DNA from: Struthio camelus
Taxonomy: Eukaryota; Chordata; Aves; Struthioniformes; Struthionidae
Direction of reading: 5' to 3'
Assembly (NCBI RefSeq): GCF_040807025.1
Contig: NC_090945.1
Span: 39,301,088-39,365,087 of the forward strand
DNA: 64,000 nucleotides
The notes beneath the pieces are model-generated. The model was not told where the DNA came from. It ran no database searches and saw only the letters and a list, made by a program, of their open reading frames with translations. Within the stretch, counting starts at the first letter, position 1; every line of letters starts with the position of its first letter. The position numbers and the translations under genes were made by a program. This document shows, in pieces, positions 1-13,708 of this stretch.

Positions 1-402
1 CGCAAATCTGTCTTCATCGGTGGCCAGGAGCAGCTTTAAGAAATCTGTGGTTTGGGGACTTTGTAAGGTGGAGGTGATATATTTGTTATAGTTATGTTTG
101 TGCCCTGATAGGTTTTTATTTCATGAGTTTGTCTAATTCAAAAAGTCATTGAAAAATATACACTCTTCAATCACTTAGGTTGAACGTTTACAAATGACTC
201 TCTGGAAAAGTAGAACAATACAAATACATTCCTCTTTCTCCAATGATTCTTTCGTGTGATGTATCATGAAAATCAAAATGAAAGTAGAATTAGATATATC
301 TTTAAAATTGTTCACATGCAATCAGCAAATAAGGACAAGAATACTGTTGAAGAAGAAGTTAAGAGCTCTTTCAGTAACAGACACTTTGGCTTATAATTGC
401 AG
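1..402 (+). other. FGB intron (3' part)
   Basis: No exon is recognisable before 401. The expected preceding coiled-coil exon, which would end in a Ser-Gly-Lys region, is not present, so it lies left of the window. Confidence 0.75.
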
Positions 403-2716
<2,314 letters not shown>

Positions 2717-2953
2717 CCATTTTCAAAATGCACAGTCACAGATTTTCTTTTCATACTCATGCGTGGTTAACTTTTTAGGCATGATATTCAGGTTTATCTT
2801 TCTGTAGGAGAACCAAATATGACAAAATGTATGTATGACCATAATGTGATGTAAAGGGAAAAGCTGTGTCAACTGTAACCTGCAAGTGTATTTTATACCA
2901 TTTTTCATTTGTTAGTAAGACAGAAGTAACTAGCAGCTGTCGGTAACACTGAC

Positions 2954-2959
2954 AATAAA
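2954..2959 (+). promoter_or_regulatory. FGB: FGB polyadenylation signal
   Basis: AATAAA 238 bases after the FGB stop. A second AATAAA at 3199-3204 could serve a longer 3' UTR. Confidence 0.7.
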
Positions 2960-3429
2960 AATACCCATTTCATTGTTTTACAAAATAGTTCCATACTGCA
3001 TTTGAAGAGGGAGAGAACTATTTTTAAAATGTTTTCTAAAAATTAAAAAAAGCCTTAAAACTAAAGTTTTCTTCCTATAATTTCTGATTACTTATGCATT
3101 ATCTGGGGAGAAGCAAGCACATTCCACACAGTAGAGGACTGTCTTTTCCTTTCATATCACAAAGGTGTGCTAACTGCCTGTGTAACAAGTCAAGAAGAAA
3201 TAAAGCAAAAATATAATATCTGAAAAACTGCAGGTCACCAGTTGCTTTGTTCAGACCCTATATGCTGGATTGAATGTGTCCTTTCCTGGAACCTGACTCA
3301 CACAGTGTACCTCATCTTATCCCTTCCCCTTCCCACTGCCTTTTATCATTCAGCAAAATAGTGCATTAGAAGACCTGGCTATTGGCTATGACCAATTACT
3401 ATTGTGGGACTAGAGCAATTAGTGTCTCC

Positions 3430-3530
3430 AATCATAGGATAATTTTTATTTGAAAGAAACAATGGAGGTCATCTCATCCCACCTTCTGCTCAAACAGGGC
3501 CAACTTCAAAGTCATACCAGCCATGACCAA
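3430..3530 (-). repeat. CR1 LINE 3'-end fragment
   Basis: Reads AATCATAGGATAA, then GGAGGTCATCTCATCCCAC, CTGCTCAAACAGGGCCAACT and TCAAAGTCATACCAG. This is the familiar inverted 3' end of sauropsid CR1 elements, moderately diverged. Confidence 0.8.
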
Positions 3531-5163
3531 GAAGTAAAGAAGGACATAGTTAGGGCAAGATACAAAAAATAATCGTAGGAAACAGAGAGATAGGGTGGTG
3601 TACAGTAAGAGAGAAAGATAGTGAGGTGGAATAACTGTCTGTATATTGTGAAAATTAGATTTTTAAAAAGAACATTTTCCTTTGTGGACAGAGAGGCATC
3701 TGGGTCTCAAGTCTCTAAATGACATCAGCTGTGCCTGCGAAGAAGTCCTGGGCTGTGCTCTGATCCGCTGAGCCTGGCAGGCGCTGAGCAGCAAAGGCAG
3801 GCTCTTAAGATGGGCATCACTGAGAAGCATGTTTTGCAACTTTGCTAAAATGTTTCCTTAAAATCAGCTAAAACTTTTAAACAGAAGTTCTCCTCATATA
3901 ATTTCTAGCCACTTGTGCATTACTAGTGAAGAATAAATAGGAGTACTTACCACAAACACAATACAGATTACTATCTTAATAGAGGCATCCAATGAAATTA
4001 CAGAGGTGTATCAATGTTATTCTGAAAGACAGACTCATCCTTTTACTCCTTTTTGCTAAACACCTCTGCTTATTCCATTTGTGATTTGGACCAAGCTCTC
4101 TGTATGTAGATCAAGATTTTGTTGCCAGTAGAGCTGCCCTTCACATCTTTCCCATTTCTTTATCGGGTTATGATGACAGTCTAAAATTGAGATGCACCTC
4201 ATCTCACTTATCTAAAATTTGAGTATTTTATTGAAGCTAGTGGTCTGGGCTGGCTCTGTAGTCAGGAGCAGAGGTTGTCCCAAGGGCAGAACTTCCCAGT
4301 CAAGGTAGACCTCTCAGAGGGGACTGCCTTCTCCATGAAGGTGGGAACCTGGATGGCTAAAGGTAGCTGGATCTCATCTGCAGCCTCTCTCGTTAATTTA
4401 ATCTGTGGGGTTCTGGGGGAACAAGGAGGAGACATCATAGTAGCATCTCATTACATGACTGGAAACGTTCTGAGTCCTCGCAGCCAGGCTTACACTGCAG
4501 CTAGGAAATTAAAATAGATGGCATAAAGCAGAAGTGCTTTTTTCAAAAGCACAAACACTTCTTTGCACATGGTTGTGGAGATGTCTTAGCTTTTCAGCAG
4601 ACTCTCCAGCAGTGTGGACAGCGACTGAGCTTGAGAAATGCTGAAAAAAAGTGAATGTCTTTGTTAGTGCATGATGATATTGTTAAATGGTATGATAAAT
4701 GCTCACCAGTAAGATTTGAGGTAAAAAAGTCTGCTCATGCTCATTTCTCAGTAGAAACAGAAAAACTGAACACAGTGAATATTTGTTGTGTGATTTCATG
4801 TCATAAGGTATGAAGACAAACACAGCATGTTCTCGTGTAATCATATAGCTGGTATAACAATTTTTCCCATGTGACAGGCTGCTTTTTGTTTAAAAATCCC
4901 TATCACACACCATTATCAGGATGTTGATTTAAAAACCTTATTTGCATGTGAATCCTTGCCTGGCATGTGATAAGAAACATACTGAAAGCAAGAATAACAT
5001 ACCATTGCCATATAGATGCTCCCAATTTTGCTTGTGCTGGTTACAGGCATAACCTTTTAGCGGTCACTGCAAAATAAATGCTAATGTCTTGTATAGGCTT
5101 GGACAGGTCTGTACCAATCTAGGCAGGTGAATCTGGGAAACCTAGGAAGCTGAGTCTGGGTTC

Positions 5164-5192
5164 TTTTGTTTTGTTTTATTTTGTTTTGTTTT
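5164..5192. repeat. TTTTG simple repeat
   Basis: Imperfect run of TTTTG/TTTTA pentamers. Confidence 0.85.
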
Positions 5193-7004
5193 AGTCAAAC
5201 ATATTCTGCTCCCAAATAAGCCTTTTTCAGGAGCTATATTTTGGTGAGTTATCATGAACTGTCTTATTTTGAAGCTGTATGGTGAACTACCCAGAATTCA
5301 TCAACTGAATGAAAGGTCTGCTTCCATACTTGTAAAACCAAAGCTTAGTAGGCCAGTTGCCACTTAAAAGTCAGTCCTAAAATGCATACTTTGTTTATCA
5401 AAGTATATTCCATTCTAGGTGTGTGGCAAAAGTGTGGAAAACAGTGAAAGAGAACCCAAACGCTCTGCAGTTTGGACTGAGAACTAACTCCAGCCACTCT
5501 TGTGCTTCTGTGCAAATGAAAAAGAGAGTCATGCTCAAAAGCATGACTGCTGAACTTGAGAAGACTTTCATGCTTCAGGTTAGCGGCAACAGAAGTTAGT
5601 GGTGAATGTACTTCTAAATGTGTTACTTCTTTAATGCTCTTAAACAACATAAAACAATTTAAATTCTGAATATTTTGATCTCAAGTCAAGGTGTGACCTG
5701 CTAGCATTTTTCACATTGTTTTCACTACGCAGAAGCCCAGTTTTTGAACAGCAGTACTGAAGCTGTTTTATTGTGAAAGGATATAAATTGACTGGGCTAA
5801 TCATTTTATAAAATGAACTGTTAATGTACGGGGGAAATTCTGATAAATGATTAAATGTAGACGCCAAGAAAATGCTGCAATAGGAATACCTTATTCATTC
5901 CTCACAAAAAGGCTGGTTATCTGAAATGTACAAATATGAATCTCAACACTGAAAGTGTAACATAAAAAAGATGGAGTAAAAATAGTACCGTTGTATTGAA
6001 AAGATCTAAACCTGGACATGTTTCAAGTGTATACCTGCCTACTTTATTAAAATAGGGATCTTCCCCTGCAGGTTGTTTTGTATGGCCAGCTCTCTATCCT
6101 CATTTCTCTCTTGTGTTCACATAGAACAATGGACTGGATGAAGATCTATTTTGAACACCTTTTATTCCACATAGTGCTGCATATATGGTGTAGCTGCAGA
6201 AATGTGAGCAGTGCAGTTTATATATCCTACTCTATCTAGTAAAGCAATAAAAAATCATCCAGCTGCATAATCTTTTATGTGCATAATCTTTAATGTTGAA
6301 TATGCTAGAGAGAAAAAAAAAAGGATTGTCATGTTCAGGGAGAAGGTGCAGAATTGTCATTTAAATTTTAAAATATTGTGAAAAAAATTGAGAGATCAAA
6401 AATTATAGAGTATCACTAGCTTTTAGTTTTTTTTCTCCTCAGCTGAAGTAAATTATTAAGTTTGGCAAATGTTATTAAGTAGGAATCGAGGCTGTGAAGA
6501 GACTTGCTCCAGCTGACATGTTGCAAAGAGCACTGTAATTTGTCACTCTAATTTATTTACTTCTTCAGTCGATTGATGTCACTATTGATTTAGGAAGGAC
6601 ACCTACTATTGATTGCCAAAAGGAAAATATCCAAGAATCTCCTTCCCAATCAATATACACTCAAGCTGCATTTTAGAAAATAGTGATATTTTTACGATAT
6701 ATTATTTTTCATAAAGTTCGCTCCCGCTTTTGGAACATTTGCTTTTCTAGGCAAGATTTAGGGATATTCATTTGGTGCGGCTGTGACCCTTGAAGTGTTT
6801 GGTATGTGAAATGTGTAAAATATGCTAGCAGGAAACGCTGTGTCTATCAGAGATGTGTTTGCCAAAGTCTAGTAAACGCATCTGCATAAAGGCTGCAGAC
6901 TAAGTTTACATACATACAAAGGTTTTTAAAATCAGCGATTCCATGAAAAGCGTTGGCAGTTAAGAATAAGATGAAAAAACTATTTTGCTAATAATTAAAC
7001 AGTG

Positions 7005-7010
7005 TTTATT
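7005..7010 (-). promoter_or_regulatory. FGA: Polyadenylation signal for alpha-E form
   Basis: AATAAA on the minus strand about 130 bases after the exon 6 stop. Confidence 0.65.
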
Positions 7011-7140
7011 GGTTAAGTCACAGGTGTGTCCAGTCGCCTTCAATTTCATAGGGTAAAGATACTTCATGCACATATACATATATATATATAAAGAGCTTCT
7101 AATCTTGTAGTCTTAACAAATATATTAAAAGCTTGTCTTT

Positions 7141-7850
7141 CTACAGGGTTTCTATGGGCCTAATTTTCATCCTAACAACTTTGAGGGAATAATCAGAGGC
7201 TCTAAACGGTATCCAGACCACTCCATTTTCGATCTCATAAGGAACGTTGTACCTAGGGTCATAGTGGCCTCCCAGGTAATAAACGCCATTGAGGTTGGCT
7301 GCCTGGCAGCTGTTGTACCACCAGCCTCCCCCGTACACCTCCGCGCAGCTCTCCTCCCAGCGGTCATGGTCCCTGTCGAAAGTGCTGAACTGCATCTGGG
7401 CATGGGACGTGTATTCGGTGCCCTCCTCCAGCCAGCCGGTGATCAGCGCGTCGCCGGCATTCCCCTCGTAGGAAGACACAGCAAGGGCATATCCTTCCAA
7501 CTCAGACCCTACCTGTATAATATACTCTGCATACACAGCATTTCCATCCCAGTCCTCCAATTCTACTCGAAGGACAGTGTCGTTCTGAGTTAGCAAGTGT
7601 AAGTTTTCATTGCCCAGCCAGTACTCTCCTCGCCCTTTGCCATCCACGCTGCCGAAACCTCTCTTGTAGTCTTGCCAGGTCCGGTTAAAATTCACTGATC
7701 CATCCATTCTCTGTTGGATCAATAGCCATCCTCCCAAAGTGGTCTCTTGGTCGCAATAAACTGACAAAACCTTATTGGATCCCACCGGCTTGATTTTGAA
7801 AATGCCACTTTTGGCACCAAAAGTGTGTTTCTGGCGGATATCATCACAGT
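7141..7850 (-). CDS. FGA: FGA exon 6 (alpha-E globular domain)
   Basis: Acceptor AG at 7852-7851. Joined to exon 5 it reads GKDCDDIRQKHTFGAKSGIF. It then has the full fibrinogen fold: VYCDQETTLGGWLLIQQRMD, sequon FNRTW, GEYWLGNEN, DRDHDRWEESCAEVYGGGWW and MKIRPIETL. The 235 residues match the human alpha-E extension in extent. It is intact, so the fold is probably under selection. Confidence 0.96.
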
Positions 7851-10800
7851 CTAAAAAAAAAAGTTGATCTAGTTTGACAGGAGTTATCAGTAAAATTTAA
7901 TAAAAGGTTCACAGGAATCCAAGTAGCAATAGTTCTGAGGAAAATTTTTTAAACATGTCTTGGACTACACTAGACTTAGTGACAGGCAACATTAAAAAGG
8001 ATTCAGATATATTTTACATACTTCTTAATTGCAGATGACATTGTCTAGATAATACCCGAGTATTAATGATATATTTTCCTTTTTATTTTCAAGGTGGCAA
8101 CAAACAGACACCATTCTTGCATTTTTTTCATCACACTGACGTATGGCAGTATCTAAAACCAATGTGTCAGTTTGATTATGGATGGAGTTTTGCTCCGCTA
8201 CCTCAAAATCCACCTCCCTGACGTATATGTGTACCTTTCCCAGTGTAGACTGTCCTGTGATTCATTCCTCTTGTTCTGAAGCTGCGTGCCTGCAAGTCTG
8301 GGGTATCCTCTGCACTCTGATCATGCTGCATCTCACCTAGCTCCTTAGTTATTTCATGGGTCTTTAGTGATTTGGTTTCAAAAGTGGATCCTCCCTTGTT
8401 GAAACTAGAAGAGGCGCTGGTCACTACTGTCTTGGAGTGACTCGCGCTGCCAGATGGGAATCCAGATGGCTGAAGGTGTAGTCTTCCAAAATCATCTTCT
8501 TCCTCCTCTCCTAGGTCTGTAAATCTATCTTTTCCCCCAAAAGTCCCTGAATGACTAGTTACTCTGCTATCTAAGTGACTACTGGCTGTGCCAGTTCCGC
8601 GGCTGCTAGTTGAAGTGCTGCCAGGTCGACCAGAAAGTCTAGTAGAAGTGGCTGCAGATCCAGGGGTAAAATACGACTCTAGCTCGGGGAATAACCTTTC
8701 CATGCTGTGGAAGCTATCTGTCCCACTGATGTGGTACCTGCTCCCTTCCCCTCCAAGAGCTCCTGCTCCTTGTAAATGGGAGCAGTCTGAGCCGTCAGAG
8801 GAAACCATTTTTTCAACTACTTCTTCTCTAGGACCGTCAGGGCCACTAACAATTTTCTTGGTGACAGTTTTGGTGCATCTATGGACAGTGGAGGTTCTGT
8901 GTCCCAGATTAGGGCTGTCTATCCCGTGCACAGGAGGAACTACTATGCTAGTGCGTGGAGGTCCATCTCCCCTCGATCCTGCTACGTGATGTGAGCTATC
9001 ACCTCGGGAGGTGCTTGTGTCTGTTTCTGATCTTTCTAACACCACTTCCATCTGCCTGATGTTATCAACAATGTTCAGAGCTTGCATTTCTGGTAGAGGC
9101 TTATGCTTAAAATGCTCAGGAACAGTTAAGTCCTTAATTGGCCTCATTTTCAGTGTGCTCAAGGTAGCTGTTTGAATCTCTGGGTGCAAGTCGATGGAGT
9201 TGGCCTGAGTGAGCTGCTTCTGGATGTTGTCATAGCTTTCTTTGTCCACGTGGTAATCAAAACTTTTAGCACAGGATCCTTTGCAAGCTCGTATCTTAAT
9301 ATCAATGTCCACCTACATAAACAGAGAGAAATAACTTGATTAGGGAGCTTTCCCGACTTTCTCAAGGAAATGTATCCCTTAAGGGGACTTAGAAAAGTTG
9401 GTAGCTGCCCTGGTACACGCCATCTACAGCTGAGCTTCTCCAAAACTCAGTTTTGAAGTCTTCCCCCGGTTCATTTCCACCATAAATGTGAAATGCGCAA
9501 TAGCACAAAGCAGGTAAGTGCAATGGACCAATAAGCTGTGGCATGTTCCCAATTTCTGCCCCCTTTAATTCTCAGGGAATAGGGGAGTTCTTCTGGGTTT
9601 GGTGGAAGTGCCACAGAGCTGGGTGTGCTCAGCCGCAACCTGGAAACCTGGGCTGTTAAAGCCACTACAGACTGTGGGCAGTGGTGGCAGCACCAGGGAA
9701 GGACAGGGCATGTCCCTTCAGTCCTAGTTGCTCTGCAGCTCCTTACAGGAGGAGAAATGCCCCATACAGAGCTGGTTACATCAGCAGCCCTTGCTGCCTG
9801 TCTGAAAACAAAAGCAGCAAACAGGACCAGGAGTCCTCCTGAGCTCACGCTAGTTCCCACAGAGCAGGAAAAGAAAAACAAGTCCCACAGAAAAAGCAAC
9901 CCATTTGGGAATTTGCTTCAACTGGCCAGATCTGGTGAGATTTCTATCTTTTTTTTTTTTCCATATAGAGGACTGCTCACTGTGTATGGTATAATGGATA
10001 GACCCTGTTCCTGTAGTTAGACTTTGGAAATAATGGAAATTACATAGTAGGTGCCTACCTCCAAGCGCTTCATCTCTATCACCTGATCCTGGATGCTGCT
10101 TTGCAGAGCTTTAATTCTGTTTACTTGAGTGACAACTCTCTGCTTTAATGTCACAATTCTCCTTCTCAGTTCTGCTGACACGTGACCATAAGTCTCATCA
10201 AGCTCTGAAACAGAAACACTTCACTGTCAGCTATGCATGTGTGATTTTCTCTCCTAAAATAGTAGTGTATTGTAAAATATATAACTAAAACATATAAATA
10301 AGAATATATCTCTCATAACACTGAACAGGTAAAAAATACACTATTTTTTACTAGTTAAGTCTCATATGACTGTTTATTCTAGCTTTTGATGATAAAGTCC
10401 ACCGCAGTGTGTATTTTCACTAAATAATGCTTACGCACAAAAACGTAGAATTTTAGCAACAGTTAATAAAACTGGGTGTGAGATACTTACGCTGGGCACT
10501 GTCCAGGTTTGGTTTTAGTATGTTTATGGTTTCCACAATTACCCGATTAGATGTTTTGTAGTTGTTTTGGTTATCTGCAAGCAGCTTCTTAATTTTGTCT
10601 ATTCTGTGAGTATAATCCTGGTCAGTATCATCAATCAGTCCTTGCATTCTGCAACCCGATGGACATTTTGCACCCTAAAATTGGCGGAGGTAAATAACCG
10701 TGTTAAAAATCTTAGTGAGTGCGCCTTTTTCACCGTTACGCTTACAAATGTTTGGCCATCGGAAAAATTCAACTCCTGAATATTCTGCTGCTTCTCTTTA

Positions 10801-13477
10801 GATTTTGTCTCCTGCATGTCCAAGGACTTCTGTGATTCAGAGCAATTCACCTGGGGGCTGCCTCTGTGCCTCCTACCGCTCTGGTAAGAGCAGTGTGATG
10901 GAGTTAGTGAAGGGCAGAGGCAAAAGCTTGTCATAATGGGGGGGGGAAGGGGGGGGAAACGGGGACAAACAGGCCTTCGATTTTCCCTTTCCTCAGTTCC
11001 TCACCAGTGAAATTAAAAAAAAAGAAAAAAAAATCCCAAAGGGCTGCTGTATGGATCAATCTGTTGGTCGGTTTGAGCAAGTATGTTAGAGGCCAACTTA
11101 TTTAAGCAAAATTTTCCTCGGAAAAGCAAAATGTTCTCACAGATTCAAGCTCTTTGGCAAGATTTTGCTGTATACCTGTAGCACAGAGATGGACTGTGAT
11201 ATAAAAGGCAAGAAGACGATAAATTAACCGTTTGTACACAAAAACATTCAGTCAACTAATACGAATGTTTTACTGAACATTTTGCCCTCAGACATCCTCA
11301 AAAGTAACAGCTGAAACATGCGTTATTTCTGACTGTTTCTGCTCTTTGCCGTACGCGTTTCTCGGTGGCACCTTTTCCTTGCCGACTCCAAAAGTGGCAG
11401 TACCGAAATTCGGAGAAGAAATTCTTCTTTTTTATTCCTTTTCCCCTCCCCTAAGGATAACCTCCTGTCTCTTCCTGCTCTTTCAAGGCGTCTGAGCCTG
11501 CACCCTGCCAGCTTTCCTCCTCCGTCTGCAGCGCCGCCGCCTCTTGGCGAGCCCCTCCGCCCTTCCTGCGCTGCCGTTCAGCCTCTCCCCGCCATGTCCC
11601 CCCCGTCCTGCCCTGCGCCTACCGGCCGCCGCCGCCTCCCTATGTCCCTCCCGCATTTCAGGACCTCCTGGCGGCTTCCCTCCCGAGGGGCGAGGAGGCT
11701 ACGCCAGTACCTCGCCACCTCCCTGCCCCGCTGCGGTACGCCGGCTCTCCCAGGAAAGCTGACCCCAGAGGTGCCAGCCGTCCCCCGGGCCGACACGGCC
11801 ACCGAGTGCCCCCCAGCCCGGCCCGCTCACCCCGCGACGCCCCGAGAGGCCCCGGGCCACCCCGGCGCGGCCCTCACCCAGTCGTCGTCGGCGCAGATGG
11901 GCCAGGCCTTGTCGGTCCTGCAGGCCGCCGCCGCCATCTGCTCGGTGATGCGGGGGCCGCGCACGCCGCCGCCCTGGCCCTCGAAGGTGCTCTCGCCGGC
12001 CTGCGCCTGCCGGGGCGGGAGGGAAGCAAGGCGGAGGTTAGCGGCGGAGGCGGCCGCCGGGCCGAGCGCGCCAGCGCGGGCAGCGCGCCAGCTTTGTTGC
12101 CAGCCCTTCTCGGAAGACACACTTTCGTCTGCTTTGCCGGGATAGGGTTTTCCTCCCCTTCGAATTAGTGCCGCTCTCTAGGGAGCTGCTGGCGCTCAGG
12201 ATGTTTTATGGCCGCGTCATCGCACGGCAATCTTGTATGCTGTGTAAATGTAATATTAACTTCATTTGCTTTAGCTTAAGTTAAAGCAAATACTTTACCG
12301 GCCGTACGTTCATTAACATGTGCCATTACGCTCCTCAATTTCTATTTTCCTTCCGTCGCCTTCAGTCTGCACAGAACTGGGCTTAAAAAACATACGAATA
12401 CCGTCGTCCCATTAGCGTTTCTGATTTTAATCACAGAAGCTAACTATAAGCTTGGGGCAATGTATTGCTTGGCTTAAAGAGGAAGAAATGTAATAAAGTC
12501 AGCAATAAAAATAATAATGAGAATGATTCACGGATTCTACTGTGCTAATGGAAAAGAAGAGATATAAATATAGTGAGCTTTTGCTGCAAGCCGAGAGGCA
12601 GAAGTGCATATATACAAACTAACCCTAAACCGAAACACCGTAAAGGTTCCTCACTGTGCTATCGTGCAGTAAAGGGCTGGAAAATACTCCTTCTCCATAA
12701 ATGGTGAGGGAGACCATTTTAGGCCTTGAGATGTAATTAGGTCTGACTGGACTCCTCTGCACACATTGTAGTCTTTTCGAGCAGCAGAATTAATGCTTGA
12801 AAGGATTCGTGATTAATTCTGAGACGGAGAAAGTTTTCCTAATTCTAGCCTTACAACCAGACCTTCAGCCATCAGGAACGCCACTGGCACAACCAGCCGA
12901 TTCCTGCTCGTTTGCCTCAGGCTGAGGCTCTGGCCCAAGTGGCTCTTAAAAGTAACAACTAAAAGCTTTACTTTCATATGGTCTGTGCCTTCTCTGCATT
13001 ACCAGCTCCGGTACAACTGCTTTTGTTTCGTCAGATCTGCTCCCTGTAATTTCTGTGATTTGTTAAAACACTTATGTTCTTCCAAAAAGAGTCAGAGAGA
13101 AAATCTAACGTAAGATTATGGGCTGAGACCTAAAGGAGAGAACAACAAAGTTAAATTAGCATAGATGAAAATCAAGACTATCACTTTCCTTATTTAAAGA
13201 TCCGTTCTTGCTTAGCTTTAATTTAACCTGGTGTTGCTACCACAGACATTACTGGGTTTTTTCATGTGCGCTATCTAACAAAGCCATTGTGTGTCATTTG
13301 TAGCTATATGTGTGTGCATTGAATTTTACAAGCTAGATAGCAGCCAAAATGCATCTATCTAATCAGTGAACGTTACATGCTTCAAATGAGCAAGATAGGA
13401 AAAGAATCAAGTAAGCAAACTCATACCCAGGCTATGTGGAGGCACAGCAACACACAGAGGATCCTCATTGATACCAT
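7141..13477 (-). CDS. FGA: Fibrinogen alpha chain, complete (alpha and alpha-E forms)
   Basis: Six exons: 13477-13427, 12006-11878, 10674-10491, 10204-10059, 9312-8235 and 7850-7141. Joined, they encode an alpha-E chain of 765 residues. Reading through the exon 5 donor to the stop at 8203 gives the short alpha chain of 539 residues. Order: signal peptide (about 1-18), fibrinopeptide A ending GGGVR, knob A starting GPR, coiled coil opened by the ring KCPSGCR and closed by ACKGSC, a Ser/Gly/Thr-rich alpha-C region, then a fibrinogen globular domain in alpha-E. Exons 3 and 4 are 184 and 146 bases, as in human. Phe sits nine residues before the thrombin site, as in the human substrate. The product is secreted by hepatocytes as part of fibrinogen. 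FGG lies upstream on the same strand. Confidence 0.97.
8082..8087 (-). promoter_or_regulatory. FGA: Polyadenylation signal for short alpha form
   Basis: AATAAA on the minus strand about 115 bases after the exon 5 read-through stop and before exon 6. It would allow the short alpha mRNA to end here. Confidence 0.6.
8203..9312 (-). CDS. FGA: FGA exon 5 (second ring and alpha-C region)
   Basis: Begins in phase 0 with GTG (Val), VDIDIKIRACKGSC, the second disulfide ring. A long low-complexity connector follows, with a Cys pair (HRC and SDCSH) as in the alpha-C hairpin and an acidic GEEEEDDFG patch. Two RGD motifs occur at 8998-9006 (RGDS) and 8965-8973 (RGDG). With the internal donor GTACAC at 8234 the exon ends at 8235 and joins exon 6. 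Unspliced, it ends GTHIRQGGGF at the stop 8203-8205. Confidence 0.95.
   Translation of the reverse strand: MDIDIKIRACKGSCAKSFDYHVDKESYDNIQKQLTQANSIDLHPEIQTATLSTLKMRPIKDLTVPEHFKHKPLPEMQALNIVDNIRQMEVVLERSETDTSTSRGDSSHHVAGSRGDGPPRTSIVVPPVHGIDSPNLGHRTSTVHRCTKTVTKKIVSGPDGPREEVVEKMVSSDGSDCSHLQGAGALGGEGSRYHISGTDSFHSMERLFPELESYFTPGSAATSTRLSGRPGSTSTSSRGTGTASSHLDSRVTSHSGTFGGKDRFTDLGEEEEDDFGRLHLQPSGFPSGSASHSKTVVTSASSSFNKGGSTFETKSLKTHEITKELGEMQHDQSAEDTPDLQARSFRTRGMNHRTVYTGKGTHIRQGGGF
10059..10204 (-). CDS. FGA: FGA exon 4 (coiled coil)
   Basis: Acceptor AG at 10206-10205, donor GTAGGC at 10058. It encodes QLDETYGHVSAELRRRIVTL through QVIEMKRLE, a heptad-type helix. There is no RGD here, unlike the human alpha coiled coil. 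Confidence 0.94.
10491..10674 (-). CDS. FGA: FGA exon 3 (disulfide ring, coiled coil)
   Basis: Acceptor AG at 10676-10675, donor GTAAGT at 10490. It encodes GAKCPSGCRMQGLIDDTDQD, the first disulfide ring, then helix. Its 184 bases match the human exon. Confidence 0.95.
11460..12115. other. CpG-rich island spanning FGA exon 2
   Basis: A roughly 650-base block dense in CG dinucleotides, covering FGA exon 2 and its flanks, inside an otherwise AT-rich gene. Long ORFs on both strands here (for example 11594-12145 +) are by-products of the composition. Confidence 0.75.
11878..12006 (-). CDS. FGA: FGA exon 2 (fibrinopeptide A and knob A)
   Basis: Phase 0 at both ends, 43 codons. It reads AQAGESTFEGQGGGVR, then GPRITEQM and ICADDDW. 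Thrombin cuts Arg-Gly between GGGVR and GPR, exposing the knob that fits hole a of gamma. A second acceptor six bases inside, at 12001-12002, could drop the first two codons (Ala-Gln). The exon lies in a GC-rich, CpG-rich stretch unlike the rest of the gene. Confidence 0.95.
12264..12291. repeat. 28-base near-perfect palindrome
   Basis: Arms ATTTGCTTTA and TAAAGCAAAT around an 8-base centre GCTTAAGT. Only one base pair of the 14 is mismatched. It is in FGA intron 1, about 260 bases upstream of exon 2. Confidence 0.8.
13427..13477 (-). CDS. FGA: FGA exon 1 (signal peptide)
   Basis: Encodes MVSMRILCVLLCLHIAW, a hydrophobic signal sequence. Donor GTATGA follows at 13426. The first ATG is chosen because of family length; a second ATG three codons on gives MRIL and is possible. 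Confidence 0.9.
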
Positions 13478-13541
13478 CTTCAGGAGAAGAGCGAGCACAA
13501 CTCTGCCTGAGAGGATGCTTTTCACCCGTCTTTTGGTGCAA

Positions 13542-13578
13542 TTTAAACCTTAACGCAGAGTTGAGATTAATCATTATT
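13542..13578 (-). promoter_or_regulatory. FGA: FGA core promoter: TATA-like box and HNF1-like site
   Basis: On the minus strand TTTAAA (13547-13542) lies 65 bases before the ATG. Just upstream, AATAATGATTAAT (13578-13566) matches the HNF1 palindrome at 9 of 12 defined positions. Human FGA is known to carry an HNF1 site close to its TATA box, so the spacing fits liver expression. Assignment is by pattern only. Confidence 0.5.
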
Positions 13579-13708
13579 CCCTCTCCTGTTTGCAGACAAA
13601 ACATGCCAGGTGCCCCCAGGTGATTACCTAAGGTCTCTTGCACAAGTTACTGATGTTATTTGCTCCCAATCAGTTTGTACAACACCGACATGTGGGCAAC
13701 ACCAAGTA

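Larger units (their letters stand above)
2960..7004. other. Intergenic region between FGB and FGA 3' ends
   Basis: AT-rich and without a supportable gene. It holds a CR1 fragment near 3430-3530, a TTTTG-type simple repeat at 5164-5192 and short ORFs that look like chance (for example 4275-4517). The two flanking genes end towards each other, so no promoter is expected. Confidence 0.7.

Noticed and set aside
7264-7593. 109-codon plus-strand ORF
   Set aside because: Antisense shadow of the FGA alpha-E exon.
8588-8989. 133-codon plus-strand ORF
   Set aside because: Antisense shadow of FGA exon 5.
11594-12145. 183-codon plus-strand ORF
   Set aside because: Antisense to FGA exon 2 within the CpG-rich block; composition-driven.
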